This document shows positions 15,993 to 24,067 of a stretch of DNA of 64,000 nt, piece by piece (positions within the stretch are counted from its first letter, which is position 1; each line of letters opens with the position of its first letter). The stretch lies in NCBI GenBank assembly GCA_013178295.1, contig JABLWW010000010.1, forward strand, positions 62,001 through 126,000, read 5' to 3'. A model generated the notes under the pieces. The model was given only the letters and a program-made list of their open reading frames with translations, did not search any database and was not told the DNA's origin. This stretch comes from Anaerolineae bacterium. Lineage in GTDB: Bacteria; Chloroflexota; Anaerolineae; Anaerolineales; Anaerolineaceae. The position numbers and the translations under genes were made by a program.

Positions 15993-17108
15993 TTAGATAA
16001 TTACTCCTTCTCGCTCTAACAAAACAAGAGCTGCTTCTCCTTCTTGGGGCGTCAGATCGCGATGCCCTAGATGCTCAGATTCTTCCCATAGATAGAAAGC
16101 AAATCCCTTCCCACCCAGTGCCTGTATGATCTTTTGAGCGCCTTGTGGGGTTACATAAAGCTGACAGAGTTTTCCTGCTGAGCGGATGCCGCTCAACAGG
16201 TCAAGCCATTCCTCCGGTGGAGGGGCACCTTCGCCGGGGATCCACTGAATGCCCTTGAGATTGGGTATCTCCAGAATGCTTTTCAGATGAGGAATCTCCC
16301 CTTTGCCGTCTAAATGATAGAAACCATACGGCATGGATTGACAACATGCTACCAGGTCGGGGAGCGCATATTTTGTAAACATGCGCGGAGAGATCATATA
16401 ACTGAGGTCGGACTGCAGCATATAGCCCGCTTGCGGCATCCATAAAGGTGCCCAACCACAGCAACCGTGCTGCTGGATGCTCATCGTACAAAGGCGTTTG
16501 AAGCATTCCAGCCAGATAGAGGTAATCTGACCTGTCAGCCGTATCACCTCATCGGGCATTTCCACCATCGCTGTCAGCAGTCTCTCGCTGCCGCATAAAC
16601 TTGCCAGGATGTCGAGGTTGCCGCCCAGATCGGTGATGCCAACACAGAGATGGTCCCCCCAGCGTTCAACAGCCGCTCGGGTAACAGCTTCAACACGCTG
16701 CCACCAGGGGTTACCCCAGTCAATGGAGGGTTGGAATGCTCCGATATCTGACACGTCGGTTTCTTTCAGCGGCTCAAACCAGGTGGTGCCATTGGCAAAT
16801 TTGACGGGGCTGCCCAAGCATCCCGCCAAAATGCCAGGGCCAAAATTGGGATACCATCGTGGGAGGGCATCACCCATCCAGTGGACAGAATCCAGGACAA
16901 TTTGGATCGTATTGAGTATTTGCTCGGTGGGAGTGTCTAATCCGTATTGGGTTAGGTTGGGATACAAATCGGCAAAGGAGAAGCTACTCGAAGCCTCATA
17001 GGCTTCGATGATAATCATTGGGCGTTCCAGTGAACCGTCCCACCAGGTTTGCCAGGTCTCTGATATGCGTGCCCAATCAGCAGAGGTAAAATCAGCCGTA
17101 TGAGTCAT
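15993..17108 (-). CDS. UroD-like protein, copy 3 of 3
   Basis: A divergent URO-D-superfamily protein of 371 residues. ATG 17108 is chosen over 17117 because it has GAGGG nine bases upstream and gives a four-base ATGA overlap with the GH1 stop; the earlier ATG would touch the ribosome site. The N-terminus ERPMIIIEAYEASSS replaces the HemE motif. Near residue 266 it has HLDGKGEIPHL where methyltransferase relatives have H-x-C, so like copy 1 it has H-x-D. Function unknown; co-expression with GH1 and LacI links it to the sugar pathway. Confidence 0.8.
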   Translation of the reverse strand: MTHTADFTSADWARISETWQTWWDGSLERPMIIIEAYEASSSFSFADLYPNLTQYGLDTPTEQILNTIQIVLDSVHWMGDALPRWYPNFGPGILAGCLGSPVKFANGTTWFEPLKETDVSDIGAFQPSIDWGNPWWQRVEAVTRAAVERWGDHLCVGITDLGGNLDILASLCGSERLLTAMVEMPDEVIRLTGQITSIWLECFKRLCTMSIQQHGCCGWAPLWMPQAGYMLQSDLSYMISPRMFTKYALPDLVACCQSMPYGFYHLDGKGEIPHLKSILEIPNLKGIQWIPGEGAPPPEEWLDLLSGIRSAGKLCQLYVTPQGAQKIIQALGGKGFAFYLWEESEHLGHRDLTPQEGEAALVLLEREGVII

Positions 17109-18523
17109 TTTATCCATCCCTCAGTGTTGAAGAGTGGCAGTGAGCAACCGTTGCTTGAAATCACATTTTTATACCAGGATGCGGATTCCTTCAAAATGCG
17201 TTTTTGAGTCTGAAAGTCAACATAGATTAATCCAAATCGCTGGCGGTATCCCTCTGCCCACTCAAAGTTATCCATAAGCGACCAATGGAAGTAACCGCGT
17301 ATGTCCACACCTTCCATATACGCCTGACGTAGGGCTGATAGATAGCGTGAGGTGAAATCAATGCGCTGTGGATCATGGACTTGATTATCTGCGGCAACCC
17401 AGTCAGGGGTGGAGAGACCGTTTTCGGTAATAATAATGGGGGTGCGGTAGCGTTCATACAGAAACTTTGGTCCCCAATAAAGCGCCTGAGGAGTCACTGC
17501 CCAGTAAAAATGTGTCAATGGATAACCTGCAGGGAAGTCTATCAGCTGGTATCCATTGTGTTGGTTTGCCCTGACAAAATCGCCGCGATAGATGTTCGCT
17601 CCATAAAAATCAAGCGGCTGAGCAATGATATCCATATCGCCAGAGCGAATTGACGGAATCTGGCTGCCATAGAGACGTAGCCCGTCTTCGGGGTATTGCT
17701 TAAAGAATATTGGGTCGGCGAACCAGGAGTTGTTCCAGAAGGTGTAATCAGTAACGGCAAACATTGCCTTGCGGGCTGCTTCAATATCTTCGGTGGAGTT
17801 GCTGAGAGGAATCTTAACACTGCCCACGGATGCAATGCCAACACGAACCCTTTGGCACGCGCTGGCGCGTATTGCCAACACGGACTTCCCATGAGCCAGA
17901 AGGACGTGATGTGCGGCAATAAGCACTTCGTTCCAGGGGAGTTTTAGCCCTGGGGCGTGGGTGCCTTCCCAATGTCCCAGCCCAATAAATGCTTGGGGTT
18001 CGTTGATGGTCATCCAGTTGGTTACACGGTCGGACAGGCGCTCAACCACCTTTGATGAATACTCGGCGAACCAGTCTGGGCTGTTTGGGTTTAACCACCC
18101 CCCTGCAAGGTATAACTCATAGGGATAATCCCAATGAAAAAGGGTTACATAGGGGGTAATTCCAGCGGAAAGAAGCTCATCCACCAGGCGCGAATAGAAA
18201 TCAATACCTTTCTGATTGAGTTGCCCAACACCCTTCGGAAGAACACGCGGCCATGAAATAGAAAAGCGATATGCCTGGAGACCAATCGCTTTCATCAGGC
18301 GTATGTCGTCTGAGAAACGGTGGTATGTGTCACAGGCGACCTCTCCAGAGTGTCCCCCGAATATTTTTTGCGGCTGTTGACAGAAGGCATCCCACACCGA
18401 TAATCCTTTTCCATCGGCGGCAGACGCGCCCTCCACCTGGTATGCGGCAGTTGCTGCCCCCCAGACAAAGTGGTCGGGAAAACAGAGTTTAGAAGAGCGA
18501 GTCGCCTTTGGCTCCTTAGACAT
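17105..18523 (-). CDS. Glycoside hydrolase family 1 beta-glucosidase/beta-glycosidase
   Basis: Cytoplasmic retaining beta-glycosidase of 472 residues, first gene of the operon. The N-terminal FVWGAATAAYQVEG signature, the acid/base glutamate in TINEP (near residue 174) and the nucleophile in ITENG (near 365) are all present. No signal peptide. No Shine-Dalgarno precedes ATG 18523, although the predicted leader is about 110 bases long. It would release beta-linked glucose or galactose from imported oligosaccharides. The family also contains 6-phospho enzymes, but ABC import without a PTS argues for the non-phosphorylated type. Confidence 0.94.
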   Translation of the reverse strand: MSKEPKATRSSKLCFPDHFVWGAATAAYQVEGASAADGKGLSVWDAFCQQPQKIFGGHSGEVACDTYHRFSDDIRLMKAIGLQAYRFSISWPRVLPKGVGQLNQKGIDFYSRLVDELLSAGITPYVTLFHWDYPYELYLAGGWLNPNSPDWFAEYSSKVVERLSDRVTNWMTINEPQAFIGLGHWEGTHAPGLKLPWNEVLIAAHHVLLAHGKSVLAIRASACQRVRVGIASVGSVKIPLSNSTEDIEAARKAMFAVTDYTFWNNSWFADPIFFKQYPEDGLRLYGSQIPSIRSGDMDIIAQPLDFYGANIYRGDFVRANQHNGYQLIDFPAGYPLTHFYWAVTPQALYWGPKFLYERYRTPIIITENGLSTPDWVAADNQVHDPQRIDFTSRYLSALRQAYMEGVDIRGYFHWSLMDNFEWAEGYRQRFGLIYVDFQTQKRILKESASWYKNVISSNGCSLPLFNTEGWIK

Positions 18524-18613
18524 GTCGCGTAAAAATTTGTCGGGGTTTCTTATTTTGATTGGTATAGGAAATTGTCTGGATGAAAACTGGGGCGAAGTTC
18601 TTGTGAATATTAT

Positions 18614-18627
18614 CGTGAACGTTAACG
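18614..18627 (-). promoter_or_regulatory. Putative LacI-family operator of the sugar operon
   Basis: CGTGAACGTTAACG is a 12/14 palindrome centred on CG, the symmetry expected of LacI-family sites. It lies about +9 to +22 from the predicted start of the operon transcript, a classical repressor position. The in-operon LacI protein is the probable ligand. Confidence 0.6.
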
Positions 18628-18641
18628 TGATTTATATCAAC

Positions 18642-18670
18642 ATGATAACAATTTAGAAAAGCCAAGTCAA
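18642..18670 (-). promoter_or_regulatory. Sigma70-type promoter of the nine-gene sugar operon
   Basis: On the minus strand TTGACT (18670-18665), a 17-base spacer and TATCAT (18647-18642) form a near-consensus promoter. The predicted start is about 18635, leaving a leader of about 112 bases before the GH1 gene. Confidence 0.65.
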
Positions 18671-18697
18671 CCCCTGCACGAGTGCGTTACAGGGGTT
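18669..18697 (-). terminator. Hairpin downstream of the DUF3048 gene
   Basis: AACCCCTG (18669-18676) pairs with CAGGGGTT (18690-18697) across a 13-base loop, about 70 bases after the DUF3048 stop codon. The U-tract is poor, and the distal arm runs into the -35 box of the sugar operon, so it is a plausible but weak terminator. Confidence 0.45.
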
Positions 18698-18767
18698 TCT
18701 GACTTTAATCAGACAAAGTTATGACAATCGTCACCCCCACGAATCTATCAAGGTCAGAAGTCTTTGC

Positions 18768-20381
18768 TTATGGCAGGATATACGATTCGGCAAAGGGGAT
18801 CAGCCAGGTACCGCTGCCTTCCTGTTTGTTTTTGTAACGCATGGGGTAGCGTGATTCCATCTCGTCAAGGTAAAACACATCCTGCTGATACTCGGCGGTT
18901 TTCATCCCCGCGGGGGCGGCGTCGCCGAATTCTACAGTGATTTTTCGGACAGCCCGTTTAGCTTCAAAATCAAACGGTGGCACTTCTTTGACGTCCAGCC
19001 TCACGCCCGGCGGCATGATGGTGACCCACGTTTGCCCAGGTTTGAGCGGAAATGGGTTGCCCGCTTCGTCCATATAACGAATGGGACGGGCGCGCCCGGT
19101 TTTACGCTCATACTCACCGCTGATGGTTGTCCAGTAGATGTTGTACATCTTGCCATCACGGAAAAGAATGGCGGGAAATTTCTGCACATAGAGCAGCTCA
19201 ATTTCATAAACGTAGCTTTTGCCCTGGGCATTGGGGTACAGGATGGTGTGGTTGGCAAACAGGATGATCAGGTTTTCAAACGTCAGGGGTCGCCCGCTGA
19301 GGCGGTCAATGGCTTGTACAAAGGTTTTGGCATCTGCCTGATCCTGATAGCGGTGATACGCGCCGCTTTCCTCGTCGTATCGCCAAAATATCTGGCTGAG
19401 GTTGCTCCATGGTATCCAGACGGTATCGGCCGGTTTCCCGATCCATGAACTTTGCGGAAGAGCGTCCTCTCTCCAAGAGACCGGCATGATGGCAGAGCCA
19501 GATTCCCAGCCAGAGGCGCTGGCTTCGGGCGGGTTGAGATCGAACAGGTTGCCTGCCAGGTCGGTGGGCTCCAGGCGGTTGGGTAGGTTCATGGCGTGGG
19601 TTTGTAGCTTGGTAACGTCTAGAAAGCCGCTGTTGATATCGCTGTCATCGAGGGGGTTGATGGTAATATAGTTTTGTGGCAGTTTTGCAAGAACGCCCGG
19701 CCAGGCATGGGCAAAAGCCAGCGTAGCCTGATGCAGTTTGGCAGCCTCGCCATACCAGATGCGCGCCGATCGTATCGGCCCGATGCCGGGCGCTTTCAGG
19801 GTCGGGTGATCGGAAAGAACAGGTAAATTTTCGGCAGGGGTTTCAGGAGTAGTCTCCTGAGCGGGGAAACTTACGGGTACAAAGTCGGCGCTGTCCATTG
19901 GAAGGCTTGCGGCAGCCCTGCCGCCCAATTTGGGATAGTCGCCATAAAAGGTTGCCAGAAAACGAGTTTCACCATCGCCAATATACCCCTCATAGACCGA
20001 AGGGCACCAGTCCAAGCCTGCCTGTGGCCTGGCAGCGGGGGGAAAGTTTGACACCGATACCATGATGGGGGGATAGGTCAGGTTCTCAGGGTCTTCCACT
20101 TTCAACCCGCTGAGCGGGTTATAGCCGGGAGGGAACTCCTCGGGCCCCATGCGGGTAATGGGAGGGGGGGTAGCGGTGGATGAAGGGACGATAGTGGGCA
20201 GAACAGGGGGCGCTTCGGTGGGCGGGAGAGTCGTTTTTGTCTCCACCGGTAGCGGAGAGGCGGTATTGGTTGAAGATGGCAGGTCAGCGGCGGGTGGTTG
20301 TGTGATCTGGGGGGAAGCAACCAGTTGGCAACTCAGCAAAACCCAGAAACTTACCACGAGAATGCTTATGCTCTTTTTCAT
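18768..20381 (-). CDS. DUF3048 domain-containing (YerB-like) lipoprotein
   Basis: Secreted lipoprotein of 537 residues with a signal peptide ending in LLSC (Cys18) and a Pro/Thr/Ser-rich linker (about 22-80). The domain starts at NPLSGLKVEDPENLTYPPIMVSVSNFPPAARPQAGLD and continues with VYEGYIGDGETRFLATF, the DUF3048 pattern. A C-terminal half with WTTISGEYER and GQTWVTIMPP matches the second DUF3048 subdomain. The function of the family is unknown. Between the conserved blocks is an insertion with RSARIWYGEAAKLHQATL. AGAGGTAAGAG precedes the ATG and a TATGAT box lies at 20404-20409. Confidence 0.85.
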   Translation of the reverse strand: MKKSISILVVSFWVLLSCQLVASPQITQPPAADLPSSTNTASPLPVETKTTLPPTEAPPVLPTIVPSSTATPPPITRMGPEEFPPGYNPLSGLKVEDPENLTYPPIMVSVSNFPPAARPQAGLDWCPSVYEGYIGDGETRFLATFYGDYPKLGGRAAASLPMDSADFVPVSFPAQETTPETPAENLPVLSDHPTLKAPGIGPIRSARIWYGEAAKLHQATLAFAHAWPGVLAKLPQNYITINPLDDSDINSGFLDVTKLQTHAMNLPNRLEPTDLAGNLFDLNPPEASASGWESGSAIMPVSWREDALPQSSWIGKPADTVWIPWSNLSQIFWRYDEESGAYHRYQDQADAKTFVQAIDRLSGRPLTFENLIILFANHTILYPNAQGKSYVYEIELLYVQKFPAILFRDGKMYNIYWTTISGEYERKTGRARPIRYMDEAGNPFPLKPGQTWVTIMPPGVRLDVKEVPPFDFEAKRAVRKITVEFGDAAPAGMKTAEYQQDVFYLDEMESRYPMRYKNKQEGSGTWLIPFAESYILP

Positions 20382-20461
20382 CTCTTACCTCTTGTTTGAG
20401 CGTATCATATTGGGCAGGGGGAATCAATACCTGTGGGCAGTATGACTGCTTGACTGGGGGA

Positions 20462-21430
20462 TCAACTCTTCCAGTCGCTTATTGCATTTAGACGCTGTAC
20501 CTCCTCGGCGTCAAGATGAACCTCTAATGCGCTAAGATTGTCTATCAGCTGTTCAACAGAGCGTGGTCCAATGATGGGGCTGGTAACGACAGGGGTATGC
20601 AGCAGCCATGCCAGGGCAATCTGCGAAAGCGAACATTGTTTTTCGTCTGCTATTTCTTTGAGCGTGTTGAGAATAGCCCAGCTTTTTGGGTTATCGTACT
20701 TTTGGCTGATGCTGCGGGCGCGTGCGCTATTGATATCCATCTTGCCAGGCTGGTATTTTCCACTGAGAAAACCGCCTGCCAGTGGGCTATAGGGGATAAC
20801 GCCAAGACCGTACCAGGCACATACTTCGGCTAGCTCGTTTTCAAACTCGGCGCGGTGAACCAGGTTGTAGTGCGGTTGCACGCTGACAAAAGTGTGCAGA
20901 TTTAGGCGATCCGAAGCCCACAGCGCTTGCATCAGACGCCAGGCAGGGTAGTTGGAACAGCCAATGTAACGCACCTTGCCCTGATGGATCAAGTCGTCCA
21001 GAACGCGCAGGGTTTCCTCAATGGGTGTTTGTGCATCAAACCAGTGAACTTGATACAGGTCAATGACATCGGTTTGGAGACGTTTGAGCGATGCCTCAAC
21101 CGAATGCATGATGTGCAGCCGCGAAAGACCTTCGTCGTTGGGCGCTTCCCCCATTCTGCCGCGCACTTTTGTGGCAAGGATAAGCTGGTGGCGTGGGGTG
21201 GCGCTGCGTTTGATCCATTTACCAATAATTTCTTCGGATATGCCGCCAGGGTTTCCCTCCGCCCAGCGCGAGTAAATATCTGCTGTATCAATGAAGTTTA
21301 CCCCGTTCTGCCAGGCGACATCCAGGATGTGCAATGATGCGGCTTCGTCGGCGGTCCATCCAAACTGCATACTGCCCAGACAGAGGGCGGAGACCTTCAG
21401 GCCTGTTTTTCCCAAATAACGATATTCCAT
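20462..21430 (-). CDS. Aldo/keto reductase
   Basis: NAD(P)H-dependent oxidoreductase of 322 residues with the AKR tetrad visible: Asp and Tyr in [11 protein letters not shown], Lys in LATKV and His in YQVHW. The NADPH-site motif [12 protein letters not shown] lies near the C-terminus. It is 27 bases downstream of the AhpD-like gene. No Shine-Dalgarno is seen; a TATAAT sits 13 bases before the ATG. The substrate cannot be predicted. Confidence 0.93.
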   Translation of the reverse strand: MEYRYLGKTGLKVSALCLGSMQFGWTADEAASLHILDVAWQNGVNFIDTADIYSRWAEGNPGGISEEIIGKWIKRSATPRHQLILATKVRGRMGEAPNDEGLSRLHIMHSVEASLKRLQTDVIDLYQVHWFDAQTPIEETLRVLDDLIHQGKVRYIGCSNYPAWRLMQALWASDRLNLHTFVSVQPHYNLVHRAEFENELAEVCAWYGLGVIPYSPLAGGFLSGKYQPGKMDINSARARSISQKYDNPKSWAILNTLKEIADEKQCSLSQIALAWLLHTPVVTSPIIGPRSVEQLIDNLSALEVHLDAEEVQRLNAISDWKS

Positions 21431-21443
21431 TTTGGTTTCTCTG

Positions 21444-21449
21444 ATTATA
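21444..21449 (-). promoter_or_regulatory. Possible -10 box for the aldo/keto reductase gene
   Basis: TATAAT on the minus strand lies 13 bases before ATG 21430, predicting a leader of only about six bases. No convincing -35 was found and the upstream gene is co-oriented, so this may be a secondary promoter or chance. Confidence 0.35.
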
Positions 21450-21457
21450 GCATTTTT

Positions 21458-21814
21458 TTACTTGTCTGCTGCCCGTTGGCGGCACAGGTCAAGTGTCTCA
21501 ACGGCGTGGCGCAGGTGGGGAATAACAATACTGCCGCCCACGATCAGTGCCACATTAAAGGCTTCATACAGCTCAGCGTCGCTCCATCCTGCCTGAACGC
21601 ATTGCAAGATGTGGTAGTCAATGCAATCATTGCAGCGCAGCACCATGGAAGCAACCAATCCTAACAGTTCCTTGGTTTTGCCTGACAAAGCGCCATCCTG
21701 ATAGGCAGTGGTGTCGAGATTGAAGAAGCGTTTGATCCCCAAATGATTGATGGACAGGATGCGCTCATTCATCTTTTGGCGATAGACTTCAAAAGAGTCA
21801 AGGCGGTTGGTCAT
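21458..21814 (-). CDS. Carboxymuconolactone decarboxylase (AhpD-like) family protein
   Basis: A 118-residue all-helical protein. The open frame reaches back to 21868, but ATG 21814 follows AAGGAG and gives MTNRLDSFEVYRQKM. The motif RCNDCIDYHI contains the redox-type C-x-x-C plus His of AhpD-like members, which suggests a peroxide or alkylhydroperoxide function rather than lactone decarboxylation. It precedes the aldo/keto reductase gene, perhaps in a small redox or detoxification operon. Confidence 0.88.
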   Translation of the reverse strand: MTNRLDSFEVYRQKMNERILSINHLGIKRFFNLDTTAYQDGALSGKTKELLGLVASMVLRCNDCIDYHILQCVQAGWSDAELYEAFNVALIVGGSIVIPHLRHAVETLDLCRQRAADK

Positions 21815-21903
21815 AGCACTCCTTGGAAATAGAGAAAGGGAAAGGGGAGATATATGTTTTGCCTCCATTATAAACCGGATGTTTTTAGAGCAGTGCGCTC
21901 TGT

Positions 21904-23289
21904 TTAGCTAGCAGGTCGCTGCGATTGCTCGACTTGCAGGATTCTGCCCCAACACGGTTGCTGTAATTCAATGCGGGCTTTGCCATTCACGATGGCAAAA
22001 TGATCGCCTGGGTTGAGCATGTCATACAGCACGTTTGCTTTTTGGGGAAGGGCAATATCAATCATTGCAGGGTGGTTGGCTGCATTTAGAGCGATCACGA
22101 CGGTCTCACTGCCGTGCTGGCGGGAGAATGCAAGTTGTTCGTGGCTGACAAACAGCTGGGTATAGCTGCCGCTGCATAGGGCGCGGCTGCTGCGTCGTAT
22201 ATGCGCTAACCTGCTGATCAAACCGGGCAAGGCATGATGTTTTGTGGGGTGCACCTGTTGCAGGCTCAGGGCGGGTCTCAGAGCAGCGTCGCTGGTAGCA
22301 GTTCTTTTTCCCTCAATGCCCCATTCACTGCCATAATATATCGAAGGCACACCGGGCATACAGAATAGCAGGATGTACAACGGATAAAGATGATCCTGGT
22401 TGAGCAGGGTGCTGGCAACGCGGTTGACGTCGTGGTTGTCTGCAAAGTTATACAAGCGGAGATGACGGTATAGACCATCATTGCCCGATTGTCTGTTGAG
22501 CGCATAGGCGATTTCAAAATAGTTACGGTCATTCAGACTGGAATATAACCCCTTATAGCATTCGTAATTTGTTACCGAATCGAGCAGAGAGGGATTTGCC
22601 AATCTGCGGTAATCGCCGTGCACCATCTCTCCCATCAGCCAGAAATCCGGTTTCAGGCTGCGGCAGAATGAAGCCAGATCGGTCAGGAAGCCCACGTCCA
22701 TGACATCTGCTGCGTCCAATCGCAGCCCGTCAATGTCAAAATTGGCAACCCAGCTTTTGATTGCCGCAAAGAGATGTTGGCAGACCTGCGGGTTTCGCAA
22801 ATTAAGCTTGATCAGGTCTTCGCAACCGTTCCAGCCCTCATACCAAAACGGGTCGCCATAGCTGTTGCTTTTGGTGAAGTCCAGGTGGTGAAACCATGTG
22901 CAGAATGGTGAATCCTGGCGTTTCTCCAAAAGGTTGCGAAAAGCCCAAAAGTGCCGCCCGACATGATGAAAGACGCCATCGAAGATCAGGCGCATACCCC
23001 GCTGATGGATGGTTGAGCAGAGTTCCCGCAATGTATCATCATCACCCAGCCGCCGGTCGAGGTGAAAATAATCAGCGGTATCATACCCATGGGCTGATGA
23101 TTCAAACAGCGGACCGAGGTAAATCGCATTTGCTCCAAGGTTCTGGATGTGGTCAAGCCACTCGTAGAGCGTTTTCAATCGGGGGGCGGGCGGGGAGATG
23201 AAATCATTGTTGTGAGGTGCACCGCACAACCCCAGAGGATAGATGTGATAGACGACCGCGTCCTCAATCCAGTGTCTTTGATGTGTCAT
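21904..23289 (-). CDS. Glycoside hydrolase family 13 (alpha-amylase family)
   Basis: Intracellular alpha-glucan-active enzyme of 461 residues. ATG 23289 is preferred over the frame start at 23355 because AAGGAG lies just upstream. GH13 regions are seen as GLRLDAADV (nucleophile Asp near 191), WLMGEMVHG (acid/base Glu near 220) and NFADNHDVNR (Asp near 288). It has no signal peptide. It lies directly downstream of a TetR gene, with an operator-like site between them. Maltodextrin hydrolysis or a neopullulanase-like activity is plausible. Confidence 0.92.
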   Translation of the reverse strand: MTHQRHWIEDAVVYHIYPLGLCGAPHNNDFISPPAPRLKTLYEWLDHIQNLGANAIYLGPLFESSAHGYDTADYFHLDRRLGDDDTLRELCSTIHQRGMRLIFDGVFHHVGRHFWAFRNLLEKRQDSPFCTWFHHLDFTKSNSYGDPFWYEGWNGCEDLIKLNLRNPQVCQHLFAAIKSWVANFDIDGLRLDAADVMDVGFLTDLASFCRSLKPDFWLMGEMVHGDYRRLANPSLLDSVTNYECYKGLYSSLNDRNYFEIAYALNRQSGNDGLYRHLRLYNFADNHDVNRVASTLLNQDHLYPLYILLFCMPGVPSIYYGSEWGIEGKRTATSDAALRPALSLQQVHPTKHHALPGLISRLAHIRRSSRALCSGSYTQLFVSHEQLAFSRQHGSETVVIALNAANHPAMIDIALPQKANVLYDMLNPGDHFAIVNGKARIELQQPCWGRILQVEQSQRPAS

Positions 23290-23306
23290 TTTTCTCCTTT
23301 TTATAC

Positions 23307-23320
23307 ATACTGGTAGGTAT
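23307..23320 (-). promoter_or_regulatory. Putative TetR operator before the GH13 gene
   Basis: ATACTGGTAGGTAT matches 11 of 14 bases of the perfect palindrome in the tetR promoter (ATACCGATCGGTAT) and lies 18 bases before the GH13 ATG. The outer ATAC/GTAT arms are conserved. Confidence 0.5.
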
Positions 23321-23369
23321 ATAACGTGCAAAATTGTATTGTCGGCATGGTACAACTTTGACTTGGCTC

Positions 23370-23936
23370 TCAGGAGTATATGCCGTGTTCGAATTGGTGG
23401 ACGACCCGCTCCAGCAGACGGTCATCCAGGTGGACATAGCCGTTGAAGGCAAGAACGATGCAGGCGTTCAGAACACCGATGAATGTCATGGCATAGACAC
23501 GCTGCCGCCCGCGCATGTTGCCATGATCGCGTACTGCTGCCGCAAAAACGTTTTCGACCAGCGAGAACTGGCGTTCATTTTTACCAGATACAACCTGAAA
23601 GGCTTCGCTTTGCTGAGGTGCGAAGCCCAGGGAAAGCTGCAAGCGGTAGTAGGTGGGGTGGTCAAGTGCGTAACGAAAATAGACTTCTGCGATGCGGCGC
23701 AGGGTAAGAGGGAGGTCGCCACGATAGCTGGCAGCCGCAACGAGCAGATGATCAAATTCTTCGTAATACCTGTCTAGCAAGGCTTCAAGTAAGCCGCGTT
23801 TGCTGCCAAAGTAATGATAGAGAGTAGGCTTGGTTACGCCTGCGTTTTCGACAATTTCTTGTACCCCGATGGCATCGTAACCGCGCTCGGCGAATAACGC
23901 CAGAGCGCATTCCAGTATCTTCTGCCGGTTGTCCAT
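23370..23936 (-). CDS. TetR-family transcriptional regulator
   Basis: A 188-residue regulator. The N-terminal helix-turn-helix (about residues 25-45, IGVQEIVENAGVTKPTLYHYFGSKRGL) is followed by an all-helical ligand domain. It is upstream of the GH13 gene on the same strand. A palindrome lies inside its own near-consensus promoter and a related site precedes GH13, so it likely represses both. The -10 box ends seven bases before the ATG and no ribosome site is possible on such a transcript. Confidence 0.94.
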   Translation of the reverse strand: MDNRQKILECALALFAERGYDAIGVQEIVENAGVTKPTLYHYFGSKRGLLEALLDRYYEEFDHLLVAAASYRGDLPLTLRRIAEVYFRYALDHPTYYRLQLSLGFAPQQSEAFQVVSGKNERQFSLVENVFAAAVRDHGNMRGRQRVYAMTFIGVLNACIVLAFNGYVHLDDRLLERVVHQFEHGIYS

Positions 23937-23943
23937 GACATGT

Positions 23944-23971
23944 ATTATACCGATCGGTATATTTTTGTCAA
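23944..23971 (-). promoter_or_regulatory. tetR promoter with embedded palindromic operator
   Basis: TTGACA (23971-23966), a 16-base spacer and TATAAT (23949-23944) are perfect consensus hexamers. The 16-bp perfect palindrome TATACCGATCGGTATA (23946-23961) fills most of the spacer and overlaps the -10 box. Predicted transcription starts at or within a base of ATG 23936. Confidence 0.75.
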
Positions 23972-24012
23972 GATGTTTTCTGCAGGTAATGATATTGGCG
24001 AAGCAGGGCGTA

Positions 24013-24035
24013 TTTTTAATAATAAATATTAAAAA
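24013..24035. repeat. AT-only inverted repeat in the divergent tetR/acetyltransferase spacer
   Basis: TTTTTAATA (24013-24021) and TATTAAAAA (24027-24035) are perfect inverted arms around a five-base spacer. It lies between two divergent promoters and could act as an UP-like or bent element. No protein site is recognised. Confidence 0.4.
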
Positions 24036-24052
24036 AGCTAATAAAAATCGAG

Positions 24053-24058
24053 TATAAT
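24053..24058 (+). promoter_or_regulatory. -10 box of the FemAB/BioF2-like gene
   Basis: TATAAT lies nine bases before ATG 24068, predicting a leader of about three bases. No -35 hexamer is clear; an AT-rich stretch lies upstream. Confidence 0.5.
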
Positions 24059-24067
24059 TTGCGCCTG

